NCBI RefSeq assembly: GCF_003633615.1
Contig: NZ_RBKU01000001.1
Location: 1,984,001 to 2,048,000 of the forward strand
DNA from: Mucilaginibacter gracilis
GTDB lineage: Bacteria > Bacteroidota > Bacteroidia > Sphingobacteriales > Sphingobacteriaceae
DNA: 64,000 nt
Direction: 5' to 3'
The notes below the pieces were generated by a model that made no database searches, was not told where the DNA came from, and was given only the letters and a program-made list of their open reading frames with translations. The translations under genes and the position numbers were made by a program. How positions within the stretch are numbered: position 1 is the first letter of the stretch; each line of letters begins with the position of its first letter. Shown piece after piece: positions 8,759 through 17,647 of this stretch.

Positions 8759-10594
8759 CTATTCCACCGTTACCGATTTGGCAAGATTGCGGGGCTGGTC
8801 AACATTGCAACCGCGCATAACTGCAATATGGTAGGCCAGTAGTTGCAAAGGGATAGTTGCAATAAGCGGCACAAAAGCTTCGTTAGTTTGCGGAATCTCT
8901 ATCACATAGTCGGCCATGTTTTTAACGTCCACATCACCTTCTGATACGATGGCTATTACTTTCCCTTTACGTGCCTTAACCTCCTGTATGTTACTCACCA
9001 CCTTTTCGTACGACGAGTTTTTGGTTGCAATAAATACAACCGGCATCTCTTCGTCAATCAAAGCAATTGGGCCGTGTTTCATTTCGGCGGCAGGGTAGCC
9101 TTCGGCGTGTATGTACGATATTTCTTTCAGTTTCAATGCACCTTCCAACGCAACCGGGAACGAGCTTCCACGGCCCAGGAAGAGGCAGTTGTTGGTATCT
9201 TTAATGGCAGCTGCTATTTCCTTAACGTGGTCGTTGCAAAGCAAGGCGCGTTCAACCAAATCGGGTATTTCGTTTAACTCGGTAAGGTATTCAATCAGTT
9301 TGCTTTGCGTAATAGCGCCCCGTTGCTGCGCCGCGTAAAAGGCAATAAGTGTAAGGGCGGTAACCTGCGCAGTAAAGGCTTTGGTTGAAGCTACACCAAT
9401 TTCGGGTCCGGCATGGGTATAAACGCCGGCATGCGATACGCGGGGTATTGAGGCGCCAACCACGTTACAAACACCAAAAATAGTAGCACCTTTTTCTTTA
9501 GCCAGTTCAATTGCCGCCATGGTATCGGCAGTTTCGCCCGATTGGGAAATGGCTATTACCAAATCCTTTTCGGTTATAATAGGGTTGCGGTACCTAAACT
9601 CCGAAGCATATTCAACCTCAACCGGTATACGGGCGTACTCTTCAATTAAATACTCGCCAACCAAACCGGCGTGCCATGATGTGCCGCAGGCTACTATGAT
9701 GATACGATCAATGTTTTTAAGCTTCTCAGTATACTCCTTAATGCCTCCCAGTTGCACCTTTCCTGTTTTAGGGTATATACGGCCACGCATACAATCGCGA
9801 ATGGAGCGGGGTTGCTCATATATCTCCTTCATCATAAAGTGGTCGTAGCCGCCTTTTTCAAGCATCTCAAGTTTAAGCTCAAGTTCTTGTACGTAGGGTA
9901 TTTGTATGGTATTATCTATATTTTTAACCAGTAGGTCATCTTTGCGGATGTAGGCAATTTCGTTATCGTTTAAATAAATTACGTTGCGGGTGTACTCCAC
10001 AATAGGTGTAGCGTCTGATGCTACAAAGTACTCGCCCTTGCCAACACCAATAACCAGCGGGCTGCCTTTACGGGCCGCAATTAGCTCGTCGGGGTCGTCG
10101 CTGCTCATAATTACAATGGCATAGGCACCCACTACCTTGTTTAAGGCAACGCGTACCGCTTCGCGCAGGTCTAAGCCGGTTTCAAGTTGTATGTTCTCTA
10201 TCAGGTGTATTAAAACTTCGGTATCGGTATCGCTTTTAAATACGTGGCCGCTGGCTGTTAGGGCCTCTTTAATAACGCCATAATTTTCAATGATGCCGTT
10301 ATGTATAATGGTTAGCTTACGGTTGCCCGATGAGTGGGGGTGCGAGTTACGGTCGCTTGGCGCGCCGTGCGTTGCCCAACGGGTATGGCCCATACCAATA
10401 TTTCCGGCAAGGTCAATATCTTTAACAAAGTTTTCCAGATCGGAAACTTTGCCGGCTTTTTTGTAAACCTTTAGTTCTTTATCAAACAATGCCACACCGG
10501 CGCTATCGTATCCACGATACTCTAACCTGTGCAATCCTTTTATAATAATGGGATAAGCGTCCCTGTAACCTATATAACCAACAATTCCACACAT
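8759..10594 (-). CDS. glmS: Glutamine--fructose-6-phosphate aminotransferase
   Basis: Makes glucosamine-6-phosphate from fructose-6-phosphate and glutamine, the first step to UDP-GlcNAc for peptidoglycan and lipid A. 611 aa, full length. The N-terminal glutaminase starts MCGIVGYIG with catalytic Cys2; two SIS sugar-isomerase domains follow (SQSGETADTMAAI near 350 and GRGSSFPVALEGALKLKEIS near 475), and the C-terminus ends in the family-typical LAKSVTVE. A strong hairpin separates it from the DUF4270 gene upstream. No glmS-ribozyme-like leader fits in the 28-nt space between hairpin and ATG. Confidence 0.98.
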   Translation of the reverse strand: MCGIVGYIGYRDAYPIIIKGLHRLEYRGYDSAGVALFDKELKVYKKAGKVSDLENFVKDIDLAGNIGMGHTRWATHGAPSDRNSHPHSSGNRKLTIIHNGIIENYGVIKEALTASGHVFKSDTDTEVLIHLIENIQLETGLDLREAVRVALNKVVGAYAIVIMSSDDPDELIAARKGSPLVIGVGKGEYFVASDATPIVEYTRNVIYLNDNEIAYIRKDDLLVKNIDNTIQIPYVQELELKLEMLEKGGYDHFMMKEIYEQPRSIRDCMRGRIYPKTGKVQLGGIKEYTEKLKNIDRIIIVACGTSWHAGLVGEYLIEEYARIPVEVEYASEFRYRNPIITEKDLVIAISQSGETADTMAAIELAKEKGATIFGVCNVVGASIPRVSHAGVYTHAGPEIGVASTKAFTAQVTALTLIAFYAAQQRGAITQSKLIEYLTELNEIPDLVERALLCNDHVKEIAAAIKDTNNCLFLGRGSSFPVALEGALKLKEISYIHAEGYPAAEMKHGPIALIDEEMPVVFIATKNSSYEKVVSNIQEVKARKGKVIAIVSEGDVDVKNMADYVIEIPQTNEAFVPLIATIPLQLLAYHIAVMRGCNVDQPRNLAKSVTVE

Positions 10595-10621
10595 AAAATC
10601 ATTTTTAATAAAAATAAAAAA

Positions 10622-10654
10622 AGCATCACTTTTGTTTTTAACAAAAGTGATGCT
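10622..10654 (-). terminator. Hairpin terminator between the DUF4270 gene and glmS
   Basis: Perfect 15-bp arms (AGCATCACTTTTGTT at 10622-10636 and its complement at 10640-10654), 3-nt loop. On the minus strand it is followed by seven T, a textbook intrinsic terminator. Only 27 nt remain before the glmS ATG. Confidence 0.85.
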
Positions 10655-10700
10655 AATATCATAATTAAGATGGATAAAATACCGCGCCGGGTAAATTTAT

Positions 10701-12134
10701 CTACTTGGTAACTTTGTTATAAATAATGTTAAGTTTCATTCTATAAGCCGATGTTTTATCGCCGCCCACAACAGCACGTGCGCCAACATCTGTACCGTTG
10801 CTTATACTTACCGTTGCGTTGCCGCTATAAGCACCCACGGTATCTGTTGGTGCAATAAAGGTACCGTAATCTGTCATTTTACCACGCATCAGGTTTTCAA
10901 TATAACCGGTAATAATGTAGTGGTAAACCTGGTGGTAAGAGTCGTAAAAGCCGCCAAATGAACCAACAGAGATAAAGTGCAAATCGCCCGAGTAAGCATC
11001 AGGTATTATCGACCGTTGCAGAGCAATATCATTGCGGTACATGGTTAACCTTGGTGTAGGTAAATAAGGTATACCTGTACCTGCTACAGGGGTAACAACC
11101 AGTTCGGCACGGTTTAATACAATATCGTTACCGGCGGCCTGCTGCGCTGCTAAAATTTTAGTGAGATATGGGAAACTTATTTTAGCCCTTAAACCACCCA
11201 AGCCTTGCAGGTATAAAGTATTAAATGTTTTTGCTGTGGCACTGCTGTTCAATTGCGATACCAGGTTAGGGTCTGCGCCACCTGCTACGGTGTGATCGTG
11301 CTTAATTTGTACGGCATGCGGGCTGCCCAAGCGCAATGCAACCTTTGCGGTATCAATTGTGCCCGAGTTATTGGCACGGTAGTAAACATCAAGGCGGCAT
11401 GAATCTGTCGACATGTTGAAAAACAGGTTACCGCCAACGCCAGGTCTGGTTTTATCAAGCGTTAAGTATAGCCCTTTAATATAATTCTGGAAAACCGAAT
11501 TGGTGTTTAACTGGCTGGTAGTGGCTCCAAAAAAGTGTGTGGTAACAAAAGTTGGGTCTATTTTAATACGCAGTTGTGGGTTAACATGTATTGGGGTATC
11601 GGCAGCGCCGGTTACAATGCTGTTAATGTAAAAGCCGGTTTTGGGTTTTGCCAAAAATGTTTTTGTACCCAGCACTGCGGGTAAATAAGTCCATGCTTTG
11701 GTATTGTAATAGGATTTGCCGCTTATAATAGGCTCGTTTAGCTGATAAACGTTTACCTTGTAGCTGGTTGTTAACGAGTCGCCGTAAAAGCCGTCGGCAT
11801 ATCTCATAACCAATATGGCCGAGTCTACCGTTATGGTTCCCGCAGGTACGGAGTATGCCGATTGCGAGGGCAAGTTTAAGGTGGCAGCTATGTTAGCTTC
11901 GGTTGTACCGAAAATAGGGTCCTTAAAATAAGCCAGTGGCGCCTTGGTAACGCTTGATGTTGCTACGCTGTCGTCGTCAATGGTTTTTGTTAAAATGGTT
12001 GCAGTATCAATTAAGTTAGTTTGCAACGTTTGTGACGAGTCAACAGGTAATCCAACACTGTCTGGATTTTTACAACTGCCTAAAATAAAAAGACTTATTA
12101 ACAAGGTCAATAAGTCTATTCTGAAAAATTTCAT
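10701..12134 (-). CDS. DUF4270 family lipoprotein
   Basis: Start taken at the ATG at 12134 (MKFFRIDLLTLLIS), which gives a clean signal peptide with lipobox FILGSC; the longer frame to 12173 would overlap the upstream gene. About 477 aa, exported and lipid-anchored. The body is a beta-rich DUF4270 domain (VDSAILVMRYADGFYGDS near 110). In Bacteroidota this family commonly sits beside glycogen synthase-like and panC genes, as here. No enzymatic motif was seen and the function is unknown. Confidence 0.88.
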   Translation of the reverse strand: MKFFRIDLLTLLISLFILGSCKNPDSVGLPVDSSQTLQTNLIDTATILTKTIDDDSVATSSVTKAPLAYFKDPIFGTTEANIAATLNLPSQSAYSVPAGTITVDSAILVMRYADGFYGDSLTTSYKVNVYQLNEPIISGKSYYNTKAWTYLPAVLGTKTFLAKPKTGFYINSIVTGAADTPIHVNPQLRIKIDPTFVTTHFFGATTSQLNTNSVFQNYIKGLYLTLDKTRPGVGGNLFFNMSTDSCRLDVYYRANNSGTIDTAKVALRLGSPHAVQIKHDHTVAGGADPNLVSQLNSSATAKTFNTLYLQGLGGLRAKISFPYLTKILAAQQAAGNDIVLNRAELVVTPVAGTGIPYLPTPRLTMYRNDIALQRSIIPDAYSGDLHFISVGSFGGFYDSYHQVYHYIITGYIENLMRGKMTDYGTFIAPTDTVGAYSGNATVSISNGTDVGARAVVGGDKTSAYRMKLNIIYNKVTK

Positions 12135-12147
12135 ATATAGTTTTGTC

Positions 12148-12972
12148 TTATGCAACATGCACCAATTCATCATTGGTAATTTCGTCGTAAAAATTGTAAT
12201 AATTTTCGAAATCTGAAGTGGATTCGTAGTCTAAAACCAATTTATTGCTGCTTTTAACATTATTTAACACTTCTTGGTCAATATTAGCGCTTCCTAACAC
12301 TATTCCGTCGGAGTATTGAATTGCACCTGCATACAAAGCCGAGTTTGTTCCCGGTTTGTAAACTTCCGTGTTTTTTTCGGTCATATCGGCCATTACTGCC
12401 TTGCGGGCAAAACCGGCATCTAATTGATCGGTAAAGTCATTATCGTAAATAGAGTAAACTATTTTTGAGTGCTTAAACGTAGGGTCGTCTTTATAAGTTG
12501 TTTTTAAGTAAGCAGGTACCAAAGCGCTCATCCATCCATGGCAATGAACAATATCCGGGGCCCAGCCTAATTTTTTAACCGTTTCGAGGGCACCTTTACA
12601 AAAGAAAATCATCCTTTCATCATTATCGGCATAAAATTTACCATCCTTATCTCCAAACACCTGTTTGCGTTGAAAATACTCCTCATTATCCAAAAAGTAT
12701 ACCTGCATACGTGCAGCAGGTATAGAAGCAACTTTAATGATTAACGGATTATCATTATCGTTGATTATAATGTTCATACCCGATAAACGGATCACTTCGT
12801 GTAACCGGTTCCTGCGCTCATTGATATTTCCGAAACGTGGCATCAGGATACGGATTTCAAACCCCTTATCCTGCATTGCTTGTGGAAGTTGCCTTGTTAT
12901 TTCAGAAATTTTAGTGAGTTCTAAGAAAGGAGACATTTCATGAGTTATGAACAATAGCTTAGATTTACCCAT
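12148..12972 (-). CDS. Glycogen/starch synthase N-terminal domain protein
   Basis: 274-aa protein corresponding to the N-terminal GT5 domain of glycogen synthase (LFITHEMSPF; DIVHCHGWMSALVPAYLK). The C-terminal nucleotide-sugar-binding domain of the roughly 480-aa enzyme is absent, and the gene ends cleanly 13 nt before the DUF4270 start, so this looks like the short Bacteroidota form rather than a local truncation. Catalytic activity alone is doubtful. ATG at 12972 preferred over GTG at 12975. Diverges from panC. Confidence 0.85.
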   Translation of the reverse strand: MGKSKLLFITHEMSPFLELTKISEITRQLPQAMQDKGFEIRILMPRFGNINERRNRLHEVIRLSGMNIIINDNDNPLIIKVASIPAARMQVYFLDNEEYFQRKQVFGDKDGKFYADNDERMIFFCKGALETVKKLGWAPDIVHCHGWMSALVPAYLKTTYKDDPTFKHSKIVYSIYDNDFTDQLDAGFARKAVMADMTEKNTEVYKPGTNSALYAGAIQYSDGIVLGSANIDQEVLNNVKSSNKLVLDYESTSDFENYYNFYDEITNDELVHVA

Positions 12973-13123
12973 CACTTAATCAGTATTAATTTTATGTAAA
13001 GAAGTCAAAAAATTTGAGTTTGCAAATATAAGCATTATCTTATGATATATCAACGAATTATGCAAGTTGTTTTGGTAATATTTAATCAATTGTTAATCTT
13101 TGCCACCTTTTATAAATTTAGTC

Positions 13124-13963
13124 GTGAAAATTTTTAACACCAAAAATAGCCTGCAAAATTACTTGTCGCAAATGCACGCCCCGGGTAAAAAAGTTGGGCT
13201 TGTACCTACCATGGGTGCCCTGCATAACGGGCACCTGTCGTTACTGGCCGAGGCACGTATTTATTGCGACGAGGTGGTTTGCAGCATATTTGTTAACCCC
13301 ACCCAATTTACCGACCCGAAGGACCTGGAAAAATATCCGCGCCCTATTGAGCGCGATATTGATATGCTTACCGCCGCCGGCTGCGATGTTTTGTTTAACC
13401 CCGCAGTTAACGAAATGTATAGCCCCGGCGAAACCTGGCACCTGGATATTGGCCCCATCGAAAACCTGCTTGAAGGCAAGTACCGCCCCGGCCACTACCA
13501 GGGCGTAACGCAGGTTGTGTTTAAGCTTTTTGATATGATAAAGCCACAATACGCCTTTTTTGGGCAAAAAGACTATCAGCAGGTTAAGGTAATTACGCGC
13601 ATGGTGCAACTTTTAAATATGCCCGTTAAACTGGTAATGTGCCCCATAGTGCGCGAACCCGGTGGGCTGGCCATGAGCTCGCGCAATGTACATTTGAGTG
13701 CGCAGGCCAGGGACCATTCGCTTATTCTCTCGCAAACGTTAACGCTTGTTAAGCAGCAGTTTGATGCGGGGCGGCCTCTTGATGATTTAAGGCAACTTGC
13801 AGCAAACCAAATAAACCAAAACCAAAACATACAGCTGGATTATTTTGAGATAGCCGATGCCGAAACCCTATTGCCTGCGCTCGATGCTTCGCAAAACCTG
13901 GTTGCGCTTGTTGCCGCCAAAATTGGCAACATACGGCTAATTGATAATGTGATGTTAAATTGA
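13124..13963 (+). CDS. panC: Pantoate--beta-alanine ligase
   Basis: Joins pantoate and beta-alanine with ATP to make pantothenate for coenzyme A. Seen: the ATP-binding HxGH motif (TMGALHNGHLSL), the pantoate-binding region (FVNPTQF, GHYQGVTQVV, FFGQKDYQQ) and the second ATP motif AMSSRN. The GTG at 13124 (VKIFNTKNSLQ) is preferred, giving 279 aa, the family length; the TTG at 13100 would add eight residues with no homologue-like character. An imperfect -7 box (TAATCTTTG, 13093-13101) lies 22 nt before the GTG. Confidence 0.95.
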   Translation: MKIFNTKNSLQNYLSQMHAPGKKVGLVPTMGALHNGHLSLLAEARIYCDEVVCSIFVNPTQFTDPKDLEKYPRPIERDIDMLTAAGCDVLFNPAVNEMYSPGETWHLDIGPIENLLEGKYRPGHYQGVTQVVFKLFDMIKPQYAFFGQKDYQQVKVITRMVQLLNMPVKLVMCPIVREPGGLAMSSRNVHLSAQARDHSLILSQTLTLVKQQFDAGRPLDDLRQLAANQINQNQNIQLDYFEIADAETLLPALDASQNLVALVAAKIGNIRLIDNVMLN

Positions 13964-14044
13964 GATGAAATTTTACCCATAAGCCAATAATAACTGTTAT
14001 TAGTAAGCTTTTTTTATAATTTAGGCAGCGTAATTAATTATTGC

Positions 14045-15037
14045 ATGCTTACTAAAAACCTTTATCTGTTTATTATTGCCTTATTGTTTTGCGCCAGGGT
14101 ATTTGCGCAAAGCCAAACGTTTTACTACAATGCACATGGCAAACAGGTAGCCGGGCCTGATAGTGCTGCATATAAAAGGGTGCTCACCCTATCAGATACC
14201 GTTGCGCAAACCACCATGTTTAACTTTACCGATTATTATAACGACGGCAAAATAAGGTTAACCGGTAAAACATCGCAACTTAAAGGCAACGTTTTAGAGG
14301 GCCGCTGTGTTAGGTATTATCCGTCGGGAAATATGGAGCAAATTGCCAATTATACTTTGGGTATGATGAATGGCACCACTTACGATTATTATCCTAACGG
14401 TAAATTGTACCGGGTGGTAAAGTACGAGGTACAAAGACCAACGCCTAATTCGTTTGTTGAAAAAATGCCTTTAATAATAACCTGTAACGACTCTACGGGA
14501 GCACCCCTCGCAACCAACGGCAACGGGGAGTATATGGGCTACGGCGCCGATTTTAAAACCATAGCCGAACAGGGTTATATTAAAAACGGCTTAAAGGTTG
14601 GGCAATGGCAAGGCCAAATAAATAATGAAAAGCAGCATTTGAAGTTCGGGTTTAACGAAAGCTACGAAGATGGTAAGCTAAACAGTGGTAAAAGCACCGA
14701 CGACGATGGGACGGAACATTATTACACCGCCAGAAACGTAATTCCGATATTTACAGGTGGCGAAAGGGCCTTTAGCCAGTTTTTGAGAGACAACATACGT
14801 TACCCAAAAAGGGATAGAGAAAACAATATTCAGGGTAAGGTATTTGTAAGCTTTGTGGTAGAAAAAGATGGTAAGCTTACCGGTTTCAAAGTACTGCGGT
14901 CGCCAGGCGAATCATTTTCCGCCGAATCGTTAAGGGTATTAAACATGTCGCCAAATTGGTCGCCAAGCTTATGGTACGGGCATCCCGTAAGGTTAGAATT
15001 TACGGTACCCATCAACTTTAGTTTAAGAGGACAATAA
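14045..15037 (+). CDS. Secreted YwqK-repeat / TonB C-terminal domain protein
   Basis: 330 aa. Signal peptide (LFIIALLFCARVFAQS). Residues about 60-130 hold MORN/YwqK-type repeats (YYPSGNMEQIANY, YYPNGKLYRVVKY). A C-terminal TonB-like domain follows from about 235 (FLRDNIRYPKRDRENN, GKVFVSFVVEKDGKL, VPINFSL). Lacking the usual N-terminal TonB anchor, it is periplasmic or lipid-free secreted and may be a peripheral energy-transduction or envelope protein; the function is unknown. A close paralogue follows 7 nt later. Confidence 0.85.
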   Translation: MLTKNLYLFIIALLFCARVFAQSQTFYYNAHGKQVAGPDSAAYKRVLTLSDTVAQTTMFNFTDYYNDGKIRLTGKTSQLKGNVLEGRCVRYYPSGNMEQIANYTLGMMNGTTYDYYPNGKLYRVVKYEVQRPTPNSFVEKMPLIITCNDSTGAPLATNGNGEYMGYGADFKTIAEQGYIKNGLKVGQWQGQINNEKQHLKFGFNESYEDGKLNSGKSTDDDGTEHYYTARNVIPIFTGGERAFSQFLRDNIRYPKRDRENNIQGKVFVSFVVEKDGKLTGFKVLRSPGESFSAESLRVLNMSPNWSPSLWYGHPVRLEFTVPINFSLRGQ

Positions 15038-15044
15038 TTTTTTT

Positions 15045-16024
15045 ATGCGGAAATACATTTTATCCATTTGGGTACTACTTGTGTTGTTTAGTGGTTTACA
15101 TGCTTTTGGCCAAAAGCAAAACGTATATTATTTAAAAAACAACGGCAAAGAGGTTGAGAGCATCAATAAGGCTGATTTTGGGTGGTAACCGGGCCTGATT
15201 CAGGTTCGGTATTGTTTACTGTAACCGAACATTACGCGAACGGGAATAAAAAATTTACCGGGCAAAGTTCTCGGGTTGATGGTAGAGTATTTGAGGGGAA
15301 ATGTACAAGCTATTATCCTACGGGTAAAGAAAAGGAGATTGCTAATTATAAAAATGATAAGATAGTTGGCGATATGTATAATTATTATCCTAACGGCAAG
15401 CTGTATACCTACAAGCAATATCCTGCTGATAAAGCCGCGCCGAAAACAATTTTCAATTTTAATTTTACATTAATAACCTGTAACGATTCGACCGGAAAAC
15501 CTTTTGTTGTTGATGGCAATGGTTATTATATTGGTTACAATGATGATTTTACAGCTATTGAAGAAGAGGGTAATATAAAAGCCGGCCTAAGAAACGGTGG
15601 GTGGAAGGGAGGTTACGGCAGCAAAAGCTATAAAATAACGTTTACCGAAAGCTATGATAAAGGGAAGTTACTGCAAGGGTTGTCAAATGATGCCAAAGGA
15701 AAAAATTATAAATACACTGAGCGTGGAACCATGCCATATTTTGACGGAGGCGATGAATCCTTCGGTCGATTTTTAAGAGACAATATAAAATATCCTAAAA
15801 AGGCGCGGGAAAATAATGTAACAGGCACGGTTTTTTTAAGCTTTGTTGTTGAAAAAGGTGGATCGTTGACCGCCTTTGAAGTATTGAGAAACCCTGGTGA
15901 TGGTCTGGCAAGTGAAGCACTTCGGGTGTTGAAGCAATCGCCACTATGGATGCCGGGTACAATGTACGGAAGGCCTGTACGTGTGCAATATACAGTGCCT
16001 ATTAATTTTAGCTTAGTAGAATAA
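15045..16024 (+). pseudogene. Frameshifted YwqK/TonB-C paralogue
   Basis: Tandem copy of the previous gene. The signal peptide and first residues (ATG 15045; LLVLFSGLHAFGQKQ, YYLKNNGKEVE) are in one frame that stops at TAA 15186-15188. The body (TGPDSGSVLF onward, YYPTGKEKEIANY, YYPNGKLYTYKQY, FLRDNIKYPKKARENN, VPINFSLVE) is in the -1 frame from about 15182 to 16024. Aligning with the intact neighbour shows one nucleotide missing or extra near GATTTTGGGTGGTAACC. A body starting at GTG 15182 would lack the signal peptide. This is an authentic frameshift or a sequence error; the downstream reading frame is otherwise intact, so the lesion is recent. Confidence 0.8.
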
Positions 16025-16028
16025 ACAC

Positions 16029-16601
16029 TTGATAAACACCGATCAACTAATTGGCACTTTAAATAACATTAGTATCTTATCTCCACAGCTTCAGGATAAG
16101 ATACGAGCCTACATTATTGAAGAAGAGTTTGCAAAAAAAACTCTTTTACTAAAAGCCGGGCAGGTTGCACATCGCATATATTTTGTAAAAAAAGGACTGG
16201 TGCGCTCCTATTTCCATCAAAACGAAAATCAATTCACTAACTGGTTTATGGGCGATGGCGAGTTCATCATTTCAGTTTATAGTTTCTTTACACGCAAGCC
16301 ATCGTTTGAAAGCATTGAAGTTTTAGAGGATTGTATTTTACAATCCATCAATTGGGACCAATTACAAGCTTTGTATAACCACTTTCCGGAATTTAATAAA
16401 ACAGGCAGGCTAATTACCGAACATTACTATATACGTAGTGAGGAAAAAAACATTCAGTTACAAACGCTTTCCGCTACGCAACGCTATCAAAACTTACTCA
16501 ATAGTTATCCTGGCATACTCCAAAAAGCATCTTTAGGGCAGATAGCATCATTTTTAAATATCAAGCAAGAAACTTTAAGCAGAATTAGAGCGGCAAAGTG
16601 A
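16029..16601 (+). CDS. Crp/Fnr-family transcriptional regulator
   Basis: 190 aa with a cyclic-nucleotide-binding fold (LLLKAGQVAHRIYFVKKGLVRSY, FTRKPSFESIEVLEDC) at about 30-120 and a short C-terminal HTH (ASFLNIKQETLSRIR). It belongs to the small Bacteroidota Crp-like group whose ligand is usually unknown. The only plausible start is TTG at 16029, 4 nt after the previous stop; no ATG is nearby. It is probably linked to the fatty acid hydroxylase 70 nt downstream, which it may regulate (inference). Confidence 0.87.
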   Translation: MINTDQLIGTLNNISILSPQLQDKIRAYIIEEEFAKKTLLLKAGQVAHRIYFVKKGLVRSYFHQNENQFTNWFMGDGEFIISVYSFFTRKPSFESIEVLEDCILQSINWDQLQALYNHFPEFNKTGRLITEHYYIRSEEKNIQLQTLSATQRYQNLLNSYPGILQKASLGQIASFLNIKQETLSRIRAAK

Positions 16602-16670
16602 TTTTTTGATTTAAGTCAAAAGAACCCAAGCATTTAACCGGGACATTTGATCCACACAAAAATCAACATT

Positions 16671-17390
16671 ATGTTAATCATCATTCTAACCTGCTTTGCC
16701 ATCTGCTTTATTATCGAAAAAGTAATCCCCGGATGGAAACTCCCCAAAGTGCCTACCTGGACCATCCGCGTATTGGCCATTAACTTTGCCCAATTACTAA
16801 TTGTAACCATTGCTGGTTATAGTTGGGAAAAGTGGCTATCAAAGTCTTCTCTATTTCACATTTCAAACTTGATGCCTAATTGGGCAGGTGGGGTATTGGC
16901 TTATTTTGTAGCTACATTTATTTTTTATTGGTGGCACCGATGGAGGCACGAAAGTGATTTTTTATGGCGACACTTTCATCAAATACATCATAGCCCGCAA
17001 CGCATCGAAGTAATAACTTCTTTTTACAAACATCCGGTTGAAATGCTTGTAAATTCAATTATTGGTGCTTTATTGGTTTACAGCCTGTTAGGTTTAAGCC
17101 CTGAAGCCGGTGCAATTTATACCCTTTGTACCGCGCTCGGCGAGTTTTTCTATCATACAAACATAACTACACCAAAATGGGTAGGCTATATATTTCAACG
17201 CCCCGAAATGCACCGCATACATCACGAGTACGAAAAACACACCAATAATTATGGCGATATTGTTTGGTGGGACATGTTATTTGGCACCTATAGCAATCCC
17301 GCAAAATTTACTACAAGGTGCGGTTTTGATACGCAAAGGGAATTGAAGCTAACCGATATGTTAAAGTTTAAAGATGTACATAAGGTGTAA
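16671..17390 (+). CDS. Sterol desaturase / fatty acid hydroxylase family protein
   Basis: 239-aa integral membrane di-iron oxygenase. Start set at ATG 16671 (MLIIILTCFAICF); a TTG at 16647 is the alternative. Three histidine clusters bind the di-iron centre: HRWRH, HQIHHS and HRIHHEYEKH. Several hydrophobic segments precede them. Members hydroxylate or desaturate sterols, fatty acids or carotenoids; the substrate is not predictable. Downstream of the Crp-type regulator, same strand. Confidence 0.9.
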   Translation: MLIIILTCFAICFIIEKVIPGWKLPKVPTWTIRVLAINFAQLLIVTIAGYSWEKWLSKSSLFHISNLMPNWAGGVLAYFVATFIFYWWHRWRHESDFLWRHFHQIHHSPQRIEVITSFYKHPVEMLVNSIIGALLVYSLLGLSPEAGAIYTLCTALGEFFYHTNITTPKWVGYIFQRPEMHRIHHEYEKHTNNYGDIVWWDMLFGTYSNPAKFTTRCGFDTQRELKLTDMLKFKDVHKV

Positions 17391-17543
17391 TTACCAAAAT
17401 TCAAATTGCAGATAACTTTTCGCCGTAAGGGCAACATCATAATGCAAATTTGTTATGTTTTATACTAACTACAACAAATTTTGCATTCACTTTAATCCCA
17501 TATTAAATTTACAAAAAACTTTAACCCGTAACACTCAAAAACC

Positions 17544-17551
17544 TATCTTTG
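17544..17551 (+). promoter_or_regulatory. -7 promoter element of carB
   Basis: TATCTTTG, an exact TAnnTTTG match, 96 nt before the carB ATG, leaving a leader of about 90 nt. Confidence 0.5.
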
Positions 17552-17647
17552 CATCCCGAACGCAAAGGGCGGGTAATTTCCGCTTCAGCGCATAGCATAA
17601 GTCCTCTGCTTTTGACTTAGAATTAGACTTTTTTATAAAAAAGCCCT

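Noticed and set aside
15174..15190. Programmed -1 frameshift in the TonB-like paralogue
   Set aside because: TTTTGGG does not fit the canonical X XXY YYZ slippery heptamer (positions 4-6 are not identical), and the neighbouring paralogue needs no shift; mutation or error is simpler.
17391..17647. Possible riboswitch in the carB leader
   Set aside because: The 90-nt leader shows no arrangement I can match to a known pyrimidine or arginine element; only the -7 box is supported.
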